Assembly: GCF_030418295.1 (NCBI RefSeq)
Contig: NZ_JAUHQA010000001.1
Location: 558,001-622,000, forward strand
Direction: 5' to 3'
Length of the DNA stretch: 64,000 nucleotides
Source: Demequina muriae
GTDB taxonomy: Bacteria; Actinomycetota; Actinomycetes; Actinomycetales; Demequinaceae
The notes under the pieces are model-generated. The model saw only the letters and a program-made list of their open reading frames with translations, had not been told where the DNA came from and ran no database searches. How positions within the stretch are numbered: the stretch's first letter is position 1; the number at the start of each line of letters is the position of its first letter. Positions 26,402 through 34,900 of the stretch are shown here, piece after piece. A program made the position numbers and the translations under genes.

Positions 26402-27936
26402 CGCGACACGCTCCCTTCTTCGGAGTGGGCGATGTAGTCCACGAGCCCGTCGAGGTCGACGTCGTGAGCGTCGAGCTCACCGACTGCCCGGCGGTCGCGC
26501 AGCACGATGACGCGCTGCGCGATGCGCAGCACCTCCTCGAGCTCGGAGGAGATGAAGATGACGGACAGCCCCTTCTCGGACAGCTCTGCGACCTTGCGCT
26601 GGATGTCCGCCTTGGCGCCGACGTCGATGCCGCGCGTCGGCTCGTCCAGGATCAGCAGTTCGGGAGCCGTGGCGAGCCAGCGGGCGAGGAGCACCTTCTG
26701 CTGGTTGCCGCCCGACAGGTTGCCGATCGGCACGTGGGGGTCCGCGGGGCGCACGCCGAGGGCTTCCATGTACTCGCCCACCACCGCGTCCTGCTCGGCC
26801 TTCGACACGCGGCGCAGCCACCCGCGCCGGGCCTGGATGCCGAGGATCATGTTCTCGGCGACCGTCAGGTCGGCGACCACTCCCTCGCCGCGGCGGTCCT
26901 CGGAGGAGAACGCGATGCCGTGGTCGATGGCGTGGCGTGGGCTGTGGATGCGGGCGGTCTTGCCGTCCACGGAGATCTCACCGGTCTCGGCGCGGTCGGC
27001 TCCGTACAGCAGCCGCACCAGTTCCGTGCGGCCGGATCCGAGCAGACCGGCCAGGCCCACGACTTCGCCGTCGTACACCTCGAGGTCCGCCGGCTCGAGC
27101 ATGCCGCGCTTGCCGAGGCCCGTGGCCTTGACCACAGGCGTTCCCGTGCGGTCGATCGCGCGGTCCGCACGATCCGAGATCGCGGCGAGGTCCTCGAGCT
27201 CCCGGCCGATCATCTCGGCCACCAGCGCGTCCTTGGGGAGGTCAGCGGCGAGGTGCTCGCCCACGAACCGGCCGTTGCGCAGCACCGTGATGCGGTCGGA
27301 GATCTCGTACACCTGCTCCAGGAAGTGGCTGACGAACAGAATGGCCACACCCGAGTCGCGCAGGTCGCGGATCACCGCGAACAACTGCTCGACCTCGCCG
27401 CGGTCCAGGCTCGAGGTGGGCTCGTCGAGGATCAGCACCTTCGCGTCGAGCACCATGGCGCGGGCGATCGCGACGAGCTGCTGAATGGCAATGGAGTGGC
27501 TGCCGAGTTCGGACCGCGAGTCGAGCCGAAGGCCCAGGCCCGCGAGGTGCCTCTCGGCCTCCGTGTGGGTGGCGCGCCAGTCGATTCCGGTGCGGCCACG
27601 CTTCTCGTGACCCAGCATGACGTTCTCGCCCACCGAGAGGTTCGCACACAGGTTGACCTCTTGGTACACGGTGGAGATGCCGGCGGCTTGGGCGTCGGCG
27701 GTGGACTCGAACCGCCGCTCGCTCCCTGCCACCGCAATGGTGCCGCTGTCGATCGCGTAGACGCCGGTGAGGGCCTTGATCAGCGTGGACTTGCCGGCGC
27801 CGTTCTCCCCCATCAGCGAGTGGATCTCGCCGGGAATGAGCCGGAAGTCGACGCGATCGAGCGCCAGGACTCCGGGGAAAGCGATGGTGATGCCGCGCAT
27901 CTCGACGATGGGCTGGACTTCGGTGTCCGCAGGCAT
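26398..27936 (-). CDS. ytfR: CUT2 sugar ABC importer ATP-binding protein, YtfR-like
   Basis: 512-residue double ATPase. Domain 1: Walker A GENGAGKST, signature SIAIQQLVAIARAM, Walker B VLILDEPTSSLDRGE, H-loop VSHFLEQVYEI. Domain 2: degenerate P-loop GLLGSGRTEL, signature LSGGNQQKVLLARWL, LLILDEPTRGIDVG. The nearest partner of the two permeases by gene order (binding protein, this ATPase, ytfT, yjfF is the E. coli order). Separated from the binding-protein gene by 123 nt with a very strong hairpin, which should lower its expression relative to the receptor. Confidence 0.92.
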   Translation of the reverse strand: MPADTEVQPIVEMRGITIAFPGVLALDRVDFRLIPGEIHSLMGENGAGKSTLIKALTGVYAIDSGTIAVAGSERRFESTADAQAAGISTVYQEVNLCANLSVGENVMLGHEKRGRTGIDWRATHTEAERHLAGLGLRLDSRSELGSHSIAIQQLVAIARAMVLDAKVLILDEPTSSLDRGEVEQLFAVIRDLRDSGVAILFVSHFLEQVYEISDRITVLRNGRFVGEHLAADLPKDALVAEMIGRELEDLAAISDRADRAIDRTGTPVVKATGLGKRGMLEPADLEVYDGEVVGLAGLLGSGRTELVRLLYGADRAETGEISVDGKTARIHSPRHAIDHGIAFSSEDRRGEGVVADLTVAENMILGIQARRGWLRRVSKAEQDAVVGEYMEALGVRPADPHVPIGNLSGGNQQKVLLARWLATAPELLILDEPTRGIDVGAKADIQRKVAELSEKGLSVIFISSELEEVLRIAQRVIVLRDRRAVGELDAHDVDLDGLVDYIAHSEEGSVSR

Positions 27937-27968
27937 GGGCGTTACGACCTCTTCGTCTCGTAGGTGGA

Positions 27969-28006
27969 CCCGTCGGGGGACCGGCGCGAGCCGGCCCCCC
28001 GACGGG
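27969..28006 (-). terminator. Strong hairpin between the sugar receptor and ATPase genes
   Basis: 16-nt arms (27969-27984 and 27991-28006) pair almost completely, CCCGTCGGGGG against CCCCCGACGGG plus a CCGG inner stem, loop CGCGAG. No U-tract. A partial terminator or 3' mRNA stabiliser that raises receptor levels over the membrane components is usual at this position. Confidence 0.65.
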
Positions 28007-28059
28007 GTTCACAGGATCATGCTGTCAGACGACCGGGGCCGTCAGACGGATTCCTGGGA

Positions 28060-29070
28060 TCAGTACGGACGAGAGTCGATGACCTCGGCGGCCTGCTCCT
28101 GCGTGAAGGACTGGTCCTCCACGAACTGGACCTTCTCGACGTCGTCGCCGTTCAGGACAGCCTTGACGAGCTCGGCAGCCTTCTCACCCAGCATCGGGTT
28201 GCACTCGACGATGAAGTTGATCTTGCCGTCGACGAGCGCCTGCATGCCGTCCTTGACCGCGTCGATGGTGACGATCTTGATGTCCTCGCCGGGCGTTCCG
28301 CCCGCCGCCTCGATCGCCTCGATCGCACCGAGACCCATGTCGTCGTTGTGTGCGTACACCAGGTCGATGCCCTCGATGCCGTAGTTGGCGATGTAGCCCT
28401 CCATGACGGACTTGCCGCCATCGCGAGTGAAGTCACCGGACTGCGAGTCGATGGTCTCGATGGCCGAGCCGGCGATGGCCTCGCTGAAGCCCTCCGCGCG
28501 GTCGTTGGCCGGAGCCGATCCCGTGGTGCCCTCGAGCACCACCATGTTGGTCGGCTCGTCGCCGAACTCCTGGACGGCCCACTCGCCGGCCTTGACGCCC
28601 TCAGCCTTGAAGTCGAGGCCGACCCATGCTGCGTAGAGGTCGTCGGGTGCCGTGACCGTGCGGTCCTCGAGGATCACCGGGATGCCGGCGTCCTGAGCTT
28701 CCTTGAGCACGTCGTCCCAGCCGTCCTCCACGACCGGGGCGATGACGATCGCGTCGACGCCCTGGTTGATGAAGTTGCGCACGGCGGAGATCTGCGCGGC
28801 GGGGTCGTTGTCGGCCGCGTTGAAGACGAGCTCGAAGCCGTTCTCCTCGGAGAACGCATTCTGCATGGACTCCGTGTTGGCCGAACGCCAGCCGGACTCG
28901 GCACCGGTCTGCGCGAAGCCGACGGTGATGGTCTCCGTGGTCTCGCTGCCTCCGGTGCTTCCGGTGGCTGCGTCGTCAGGCGTGTCGCCGTCTCCGTCGC
29001 TCGAGCAGCCCGCGATGGTCAGCGCTGCCGCTCCTGCAAGTGCAATGGTGGACAAGAACCTTTTCCTCAT
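28060..29070 (-). CDS. ytfQ: CUT2 sugar-binding lipoprotein, YtfQ-like
   Basis: 336-residue receptor. Signal peptide with lipobox LTIAGC (Cys22), Asp/Thr/Gly linker, then the ribose-type periplasmic-binding fold: ITVGFAQTGAESGWRSANTE, AADNDPAAQISAVRNFI, QGVDAIVIAPVVEDGWDDVL, GIPVILEDRTVTAP, a LVYAHNDDMGLGAIEAIEAA hinge and IVTIDAVKDGMQAL. The QTGAESGWR start and DRTV segment are as in E. coli YtfQ, which binds galactofuranose. First gene of the operon, led by LacI-type operators. Sugar specificity is inference. Confidence 0.9.
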   Translation of the reverse strand: MRKRFLSTIALAGAAALTIAGCSSDGDGDTPDDAATGSTGGSETTETITVGFAQTGAESGWRSANTESMQNAFSEENGFELVFNAADNDPAAQISAVRNFINQGVDAIVIAPVVEDGWDDVLKEAQDAGIPVILEDRTVTAPDDLYAAWVGLDFKAEGVKAGEWAVQEFGDEPTNMVVLEGTTGSAPANDRAEGFSEAIAGSAIETIDSQSGDFTRDGGKSVMEGYIANYGIEGIDLVYAHNDDMGLGAIEAIEAAGGTPGEDIKIVTIDAVKDGMQALVDGKINFIVECNPMLGEKAAELVKAVLNGDDVEKVQFVEDQSFTQEQAAEVIDSRPY

Positions 29071-29444
29071 ACCAAGAACCTCCTCGTTCTGGTCCGGCTG
29101 CGTTGCCGGGTGGGGGGTGGTTTCCCTCCGTGCCGCGATGCGGCCGGTGTCTGAATATTAGCGCTCACATTTGGGTCCACCGCAACCACAGCGCGGTCAC
29201 GATTGAGTAACGAAGACGGCCCCTCCCCCGTACAAACCGGGCATGCCAGCAGCGACAGCGCTTGCATCATGTGAAGGTTCACTTGGGAGCCCTCACATTC
29301 TGACCGCGCCGCGGCTCGAGGCGGGGGCCGCCCGCGCCCGCATCGGCCAACTGCGCAGGACGCGCCGTCCCGGCCGCGCCCTCCCGGAATCCGCGACGCT
29401 CCACGCGCGTTGTGCCGACGTCTGCTCCACACGAAAGGCCACCC
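29071..29444. promoter_or_regulatory. 374-base divergent control region, LacI operators
   Basis: Between the sugar receptor (minus) and the flavin oxidoreductase (plus). ATTAGCGCTCACAT (29157-29170) reads on the minus strand as ATGTGAGCGCTAAT, close to the LacI-family operator consensus with a central GC palindrome. A second AGCGCT centre is at 29257-29262 (CAGCGCTTG), and a perfect GTGAA-GG-TTCAC palindrome at 29271-29282. A CGCATCGGC motif is at 29339. No gene is seen here. Confidence 0.55.
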
Positions 29445-30539
29445 ATGACAACGCCCTCCCTGTTCTCGCCGCTCACCCTGCGCGGCACCACCTTCCGCAA
29501 CCGCCTGTGGGTCGCGCCGATGTGCCAGTACTCGGTCGAGGAGCGCGACGGCGTGCCCACCGATTGGCACCTCGTCCACCTGGGCGGCATGGCCCGCGGC
29601 GGCGCCGGACTCGTGATGGCCGAGGCGACGGGAGTCCTCCCCGAGGGGCGCATCTCCCCTTGGGACACGGGCCTGTGGAACGACGAGCAGCGCGATGCAT
29701 GGGCGCGCATCGTGACGTTCATTCACTCGCAGGGAGCCGCCGCCGGCATCCAGCTCGCTCACGCGGGGCGCAAGGCCTCGACTCACCGTGGCCGCGAGGG
29801 CCACGGCGCGGTGACTCTCGAGGAAGGCGGCTGGAGCCCGCTCGGCCCCTCCGACCTCCCGTTCTCAGGTCTCGCGGACCCACTCCCCATGACGCACGGA
29901 CAGATCGCCGATGCGGTCGCCGCCTTCGGCGCGGCTGCCCAGCGGGCGCTCGACGCCGGCTTCGATGTCCTCGAGGTGCACGCCGCGCACGGGTATCTGC
30001 TTCACGAGTTCCTGTCTCCGCTCAGCAACGACCGCACCGACGAGTACGGCGGGTCGCTCGAGAACCGCGCCCGCATCGTCCTCGAGGCTCTCGCCGAGGT
30101 CCGTCGGGTCGCGGGTGACGACGTGCCCGTGCTGGTCCGGCTGTCCGCGACGGACTGGATGGAGCCCGAGGGCCTGACTCTCGAGGACACGGTGACCGTG
30201 TCACGGTGGCTCCGCGAGGCCGGTGCCGACCTCATCGACATCTCCTCGGGCGGCAACGTCCCCGACGCCCGCATCACGGTCGGGCCGGGATACCAGGTGC
30301 CGTTCGCGGCCGAGGTGCGCGAGCGCGCGGACGTGCCGACCAGCGCAGTGGGACTCGTCACCGATCCTGAGCTCGCTCAGCACATCGTCGCGACCGGCCA
30401 GGCAGACGCGGTGATGGCAGGACGCGAGTTCATGCGGGATCCGCACTTCGCGCTGCGCGCCGCACACGAGCTCGGCGTGCCGGTCGACTACTGGCCCGAG
30501 CAGTACGAGCGCGGCACGTTCGCCTCACGCCCCAGCTGA
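29445..30539 (+). CDS. NADH:flavin oxidoreductase, Old Yellow Enzyme family (YqjM-like)
   Basis: 364-residue FMN-dependent ene-reductase. The N-terminal WVAPMCQYS motif (Cys27, Tyr29) is the thermophilic-like/YqjM signature that tunes the flavin. LAHAGRK and the VHAAHGYLLHEFLSPLSNDR motif hold substrate- and FMN-binding residues, and AVGLVTDPELA and GREFMRDPHFALRAA lie in the C-terminal barrel. ATG 29445 is preceded by AAAGG 6 nt upstream. Divergent from the sugar receptor gene; physiological substrate is unknown, alpha,beta-unsaturated carbonyls or nitro compounds being typical. Confidence 0.93.
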   Translation: MTTPSLFSPLTLRGTTFRNRLWVAPMCQYSVEERDGVPTDWHLVHLGGMARGGAGLVMAEATGVLPEGRISPWDTGLWNDEQRDAWARIVTFIHSQGAAAGIQLAHAGRKASTHRGREGHGAVTLEEGGWSPLGPSDLPFSGLADPLPMTHGQIADAVAAFGAAAQRALDAGFDVLEVHAAHGYLLHEFLSPLSNDRTDEYGGSLENRARIVLEALAEVRRVAGDDVPVLVRLSATDWMEPEGLTLEDTVTVSRWLREAGADLIDISSGGNVPDARITVGPGYQVPFAAEVRERADVPTSAVGLVTDPELAQHIVATGQADAVMAGREFMRDPHFALRAAHELGVPVDYWPEQYERGTFASRPS

Positions 30540-30551
30540 CCCACGCACACG

Positions 30552-30588
30552 TGAGCGCCCGGCGGTGATGGCGGCCGCCGGGCGCTCA
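30552..30588. terminator. Bidirectional terminator between convergent genes
   Basis: Perfect 14-bp stem TGAGCGCCCGGCGG/CCGCCGGGCGCTCA with a 9-nt loop, between the flavin oxidoreductase (plus) and FtsX-type permease (minus) genes. Confidence 0.8.
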
Positions 30589-30597
30589 GTGCAGGAT

Positions 30598-32790
30598 TCA
30601 TTCGAACCGCGTCGACTCGAGTTCCGTCGAGCGGCGCACCGATCCGAACGAGGCGGTGACGGACACGGCCGCGATGGCAAGCGCCGCCGCGATGGCCCAC
30701 CAGTACCGCGGGTCGGGCCAGTCCACGCTCAGCCCGTTGCCGAGCGTTTCGATCATCAGCCACGCGACGCCGAAGCCGAGCCCGGCTGAGGCCAGCAGCG
30801 TGGCCGCGAGCGGCACCGTCGCCTCGATCGAGACCGTCGAGCGCAGCTGACGCACGGGCATGCCGGCCAGACGCAGCAGACCGAACGTGCGCTTGCGGTC
30901 CAGCGCGGCGGCAGCCGTCGCGACCGCGAGCGACAAGGCGGAGATGCCGATCGCGATGCCCATGCCGAGGTAGGCCATGATGGCCAGCTCATTCGTGACC
31001 TCGGCCGTGCCCGCGTTGGCGTAGTCCGCCCGGGTGAGCGGAGCGAGATCCGGGTTCGCCGCTCCGAACAGGGCCGTGCGGGTGCGTTCGATCGAGGCCG
31101 TCTCGCCGTCCGTGACCGCGATCACATACGAGACGTCGCCCCGTACGGCAGTCGAGGCTTCTCGAGGCGGGTCGATGGAGATACCGCTCCCCTCACCGTT
31201 GTCCGCGAGCATGCCGAACACATCGATGATCGCTCCGTCCGAGGAAGGCAGGTCGGTGGCGCCGATGGCTCGCGCGTCGTCGCCGGACATCAGCGCACCG
31301 CCCGCGTCAGGGTCCTCGGGCCAATACCCGATGGCCACGTACTCGACCCCCTCGATGTCACCCACGACTGCCCGTGCTGCCTCCGCGTCGACGCCGGGGC
31401 CAGCGGAGGCCGCCACGGCATGCGGGTCGAGCAGTCCGGGCCGGTCCTTCGGCTCGATCAGGCCCTGGATGGCACTGGCAGATCCGGCGAATACGCTCAC
31501 GATGAACACGGCGACCACGAGCCCTGCGACGGACCGGAAGGTCGAGCGCGGGTGCCGTTCGAGCCTGCCGGCCGCGACGACCGCCGAGGCTCGAGAGGCG
31601 AACCGGCGCAGCGCCGCACTCGCGACCCGGGTCAGCCACGGGCCTGCGATGACGATGCCGAAGGCGATCAGCGCGAAGCCGAGGATGAACCCGTAGGACG
31701 CAAGATCCACCGGCCCCGTGCCGCTGCTCGCCATCCATGCGGCACCCACCATGAGCACGATGCCGAGGCCGAGGGTCAGCGCGCGCCACGCCGTGACTTG
31801 CTTCTCCGCACGCTCGCGCGTCGCGCCTGGCGCGCCCACGTCATCGCTGAACGCGCGCCACCATGCGGTCGCGGCACCCAGAGCGGTCACGCCCACGACC
31901 ATCGCTGCGGTCCAGGCGAGCGACGGGGAGAGATCGGCGGCGTAGGTGGTGGCGCCATTGAGCGTGAGACGAGTGGCGAGAGGCGTCAGTGCTGCCGCGA
32001 CGCCGATGCCGAGCACTGCTCCCACGGCGGACGCAGCCGCCATCTCCCACGCGGACAGCCACGCAACCGCGCGGCGCCCCGCGCCGATGAGCCGCACGGT
32101 CGCGAACCTGTCACGCCGCTCCGCGGCTCCGAGCTGCCCCACGATCGAGATCAGCAGGACGATCGGGACCAGGATCGCGATTGCGCCGATCGCCAGGATC
32201 ACCTGAAAGGTGGTCGATGCGCTGTACCGGGTCTCCGAGGGAAAGCCCTCGAACATCACGGCGCCAGCCCGGTTCGCGACGGCCTCCCACCCCGCGCCCA
32301 CGAGGATCGCTCGCTGGCTCGGGCCTTTGAGCATCTCTGCGGGCAGCTCTCCCAGCCGCTCGCCGTAGCGCTGCCCCAGCTGATCGGCAGGCGCCGCGTC
32401 GATGACGTCGATCATGGCGGGCGACGCGTAGTACTCGCCAGGCGCGGGCGGTGCCAGGTCGGTCGGAAGCGCGACATCGGTGTCAGCGGACGTCGCCATC
32501 CGCGTCACGGACATGGTCAAGCCGTCGAAGTAGTCCTGGGACGACTGCGCGAGGATGGCCGTGGAGGTCGCCGTAGGAACGATGACCTCGCCCTCCTCGG
32601 TGTACTCGAGCCATTCGCCCTTCGGATCGACCCACGCAGCGCGAGCGTCGCGGTCGGGCATGTGCAGGAACGCGCCCAGCAGGATCAGCAGCATCCCGAC
32701 GCCGAGTGCGACGCCCGCCACGATCCCGGCGAGCCTGCGGTAGGCCGCGCCGCCGTGGAGGACCAGGACGCGGGCGGCACCGGGCTTCAC
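30598..32790 (-). CDS. FtsX/MacB-type ABC transporter permease
   Basis: 730-residue membrane protein. One N-terminal TM (residues 18-42), an extracytoplasmic domain of about 160 residues, then TM clusters near 195-290 and 340-440, a second large extracellular domain (about 450-600) and a C-terminal TM group near 610-725, the duplicated FtsX layout. KRTFGLLRLAGMPVRQL and RDRFATVRLIGAGRRAV are the two cytoplasmic FtsX loops. GTG start overlaps the ATPase stop (GTGA). Forms a module with the next two genes. Substrate unknown; peptide or lipoprotein release and antibiotic sensing are common for the family. Confidence 0.88.
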   Translation of the reverse strand: MKPGAARVLVLHGGAAYRRLAGIVAGVALGVGMLLILLGAFLHMPDRDARAAWVDPKGEWLEYTEEGEVIVPTATSTAILAQSSQDYFDGLTMSVTRMATSADTDVALPTDLAPPAPGEYYASPAMIDVIDAAPADQLGQRYGERLGELPAEMLKGPSQRAILVGAGWEAVANRAGAVMFEGFPSETRYSASTTFQVILAIGAIAILVPIVLLISIVGQLGAAERRDRFATVRLIGAGRRAVAWLSAWEMAAASAVGAVLGIGVAAALTPLATRLTLNGATTYAADLSPSLAWTAAMVVGVTALGAATAWWRAFSDDVGAPGATRERAEKQVTAWRALTLGLGIVLMVGAAWMASSGTGPVDLASYGFILGFALIAFGIVIAGPWLTRVASAALRRFASRASAVVAAGRLERHPRSTFRSVAGLVVAVFIVSVFAGSASAIQGLIEPKDRPGLLDPHAVAASAGPGVDAEAARAVVGDIEGVEYVAIGYWPEDPDAGGALMSGDDARAIGATDLPSSDGAIIDVFGMLADNGEGSGISIDPPREASTAVRGDVSYVIAVTDGETASIERTRTALFGAANPDLAPLTRADYANAGTAEVTNELAIMAYLGMGIAIGISALSLAVATAAAALDRKRTFGLLRLAGMPVRQLRSTVSIEATVPLAATLLASAGLGFGVAWLMIETLGNGLSVDWPDPRYWWAIAAALAIAAVSVTASFGSVRRSTELESTRFE

Positions 32791-33473
32791 GCGGGCACCG
32801 ACGCATACGCGCCCGACAGCAGGCCGTCGCGCACGATGACCTCCCGGTCCGCGTACGCGGCGGTGCGGGCATCGTGGGTGATGAGCACCACGGTGGTGCC
32901 GGATTCGCGCACCACCTCGAGCATCGCGCCGAGCACGCTCTCCGAGCTGACCGAGTCGAGCGACCCGGTGGGCTCGTCCGCGAACAGGACGGCAGGACGG
33001 GTCACGAGGGCGCGAGCGATGGCCACTCGCTGCGCCTGCCCGCCCGACATCGATCCGGGAGACTTGTCGGCCTGATCGCCCAGCCCTAAGCGGTCGAGCC
33101 AGGCGATCGCCTGCGTGTTGGCGGCGCGACGGGAGCGCCCCGCCATCAGCAGCGGCAGCGCGACGTTGTCCGTGGCGGTGAGGTCCGGCAGCAGCTGGCC
33201 GAACTGGAACACGAAGCCGATGCGCTGCAGACGCACCTTCGCGCGCTGGTCCGGGCTCAGGGCCGTGAGGTCCGTGCCGTCCAGCACCACGCTGCCCGAA
33301 TCAGGCGAGATCACGCCTGCGAGGCAGTGCACCAGCGTGGACTTGCCGGACCCGGACGGCCCCATGACGGCGAGCACTTCGCCGCGCTCGACGGTGAGGT
33401 CGATCCCTCGCAGGGCCTGGGTGGGCCCAAAGGACTTGGTGAGTCCCGTGGCCGTGATGATGGGGTCAGCCAT
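32787..33473 (-). CDS. ABC transporter ATP-binding protein (MacB/LolD type)
   Basis: 228-residue ATPase. Walker A GPSGSGKST, Q-loop FVFQFGQLLPDLTATDNV, signature SMSGGQAQRVAIARALV, Walker B VLFADEPTGSLDSVS, H-loop ITHDARTAAYADRE. The ADEPTGSLD form and length are typical of the FtsX-permease partners. Start overlaps the PadR stop; end overlaps the permease start. Companion of the permease at 30598-32790. Confidence 0.94.
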   Translation of the reverse strand: MADPIITATGLTKSFGPTQALRGIDLTVERGEVLAVMGPSGSGKSTLVHCLAGVISPDSGSVVLDGTDLTALSPDQRAKVRLQRIGFVFQFGQLLPDLTATDNVALPLLMAGRSRRAANTQAIAWLDRLGLGDQADKSPGSMSGGQAQRVAIARALVTRPAVLFADEPTGSLDSVSSESVLGAMLEVVRESGTTVVLITHDARTAAYADREVIVRDGLLSGAYASVPA

Positions 33474-33996
33474 GGCGGCGGACCTCCTTTCGCATGTCGG
33501 TCAGGCGGGCGCTGGTCAGGTCGATCCAGCGCAGGTCGGCCTCGATCTGGAAGAGGGCGTGGTCGATGGCGAGGCGGTCGAGCAGCGGCGCGCCGGACTT
33601 GGCCGTGGTGAGCTCGCGCATGCGTGCCAGATGGGCGTGGCGCTGGATGTCGAGCAGCGCATCGGCATCGTCGTCGAGGACGAGCGCCAGGATCGTCTTG
33701 GCGAACAGATTCGATTGGAGCGTGGGCGACGGGGTGTCGGGCTCGCGCAGCCACTCGGCGAGCCGGGATCGGCCCGCTTCGGTCACGGCGTAGCGCTTGC
33801 GATCGGGGCCCGAGCCCGGCTCCTGACCGATCTGCTCGATCAGTCCGTCCCGGATCATCCGCGACAGCGTCGCGTAGATCTGGCCGAACGCGATGGCACG
33901 TGACGACCCGAAGATCGAGTCGTAGCGGGTCTTGAGGTCGTAGCCGTGCGTAGGCCCCGTGCTCATGAGTCCCAGCAGAGCGAGTGATCTGTCCAT
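33466..33996 (-). CDS. PadR-family regulator with C-terminal effector domain
   Basis: 176-residue PadR-s1 type repressor. wHTH: LLGLMSTGPTHGYDLKTRYD, GQIYATLSRMIRDGLIEQIG and the wing DRKRYAVTEAGRSRLAEWL, followed by a helical dimerisation domain (about 90-176) as in long PadR proteins. First gene of the PadR-ATPase-FtsX operon. ATG 33996 has TATAGT 6 nt upstream (leaderless) and that -10 box overlaps an inverted repeat, so the gene is probably autoregulated and induced by the exported compound. Confidence 0.92.
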   Translation of the reverse strand: MDRSLALLGLMSTGPTHGYDLKTRYDSIFGSSRAIAFGQIYATLSRMIRDGLIEQIGQEPGSGPDRKRYAVTEAGRSRLAEWLREPDTPSPTLQSNLFAKTILALVLDDDADALLDIQRHAHLARMRELTTAKSGAPLLDRLAIDHALFQIEADLRWIDLTSARLTDMRKEVRRHG

Positions 33997-34002
33997 AGAT
34001 CC

Positions 34003-34021
34003 ACTATACCTTGGGTGTATA
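34003..34021 (-). promoter_or_regulatory. -10 box and operator of the PadR-FtsX operon
   Basis: On the minus strand, TATAGT (plus 34003-34008) is 6 nt before the ATG. TATACC...GGTATA-type symmetry spans 34005-34021 (TATAC and GTATA on the plus strand) over the -10 region. TAGACA about 20 nt upstream is a weak -35. Confidence 0.55.
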
Positions 34022-34076
34022 CCCTGAGTGTCTATAGGGGATCACCCTGATTTGTTCCTCGGGGTCGCACAGCGAA

Positions 34077-34114
34077 ACGGCCGATGCGCACCCGGGCGGG
34101 TGCGCATCGGCCGT
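34077..34114. terminator. Long hairpin built from two GCCGATGCGC motifs
   Basis: ACGGCCGATGCGCACCCG (34077-34094), 3-4 nt loop, and its complement to 34114: about 17 bp. It terminates the minus-strand membrane-protein gene and lies just upstream of the divergent PadR control region. Confidence 0.75.
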
Positions 34115-34132
34115 CGTTGAAGCGCGTGAGGC

Positions 34133-34900
34133 CTAGCCGCGCGGCGTCGACCGGCGCAGGAACAGGTGACCGACCACACCGCACAGCACGGTGACGGGCA
34201 GCGTCCAGGCGGCGATCGCGACGAGCGATGTCTCGGTCAGGAACTCCCCCACCGTGGCCCACGAGTCCGTGGTCGTGATGAGCCACGCGGCCCCGACGAT
34301 GAGCACCGCGAGGCCGATGAAGAAGGCGTAGAGACCGTAGGGGCCCCAGCGCACCCATACCGTGGCCACCGCGGCTCCCAGGAAGAAGAACAGCAGCATC
34401 GCCATCAGGTACAAGAACCACACGGTCGTGAGCGGCTGGCCAGCCAAGCCCCACGGCGCGAAGAACGCCGCTCCCAGGCCCCACCCGTCGGTGGCCCGCT
34501 CCACCGCGGCGATCACGGTGATCCCCGCGGAGTACAGCAGCGCCAGCAGCACGAAGTACAGGACCGAGCCCAGGTAGTAGTCACGCCTCGTCACCGAGAA
34601 CCCGAGGGCGAACTTGAAGGTGAGGTTCATCGCCTGGACGGCGACCACCATCATGAACACGACGATCCACGAGATGCCGCCGTTGTACGCGAACGCGTCC
34701 GGCTCGAGGTTCTCGACCCCGCCTGCCGCGTTGGCGACCATCAGCCAGATGGCGAGATTGAGACCGAAGATGGCGAAGGTGATGAGCCACGGCACCACCA
34801 GCGTGGGGACGGGGTTCGCCACGTGCAGCCTGACGACGTCCCAGATGCGTGCCAGCGCGCCCGCGCCCGCCGGAGCGGGGGTCAGTGTGGTGGAGGTCAT
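34133..34900 (-). CDS. Membrane subunit of a GntR-linked ABC module
   Basis: 255-residue membrane protein with about six TM segments (near 34-55, 75-97, 108-130, 155-180, 190-210, 222-247) and a short Thr/Pro/Ala N-terminal tail. No residues identify a substrate. The order GntR, ATPase, membrane protein with ATGA overlaps is that of YtrA-type cell-envelope stress exporters. FSVTRRDYYLGSVLYFVLLA between TM segments resembles the ABC-2 permease coupling region. Confidence 0.75.
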   Translation of the reverse strand: MTSTTLTPAPAGAGALARIWDVVRLHVANPVPTLVVPWLITFAIFGLNLAIWLMVANAAGGVENLEPDAFAYNGGISWIVVFMMVVAVQAMNLTFKFALGFSVTRRDYYLGSVLYFVLLALLYSAGITVIAAVERATDGWGLGAAFFAPWGLAGQPLTTVWFLYLMAMLLFFFLGAAVATVWVRWGPYGLYAFFIGLAVLIVGAAWLITTTDSWATVGEFLTETSLVAIAAWTLPVTVLCGVVGHLFLRRSTPRG

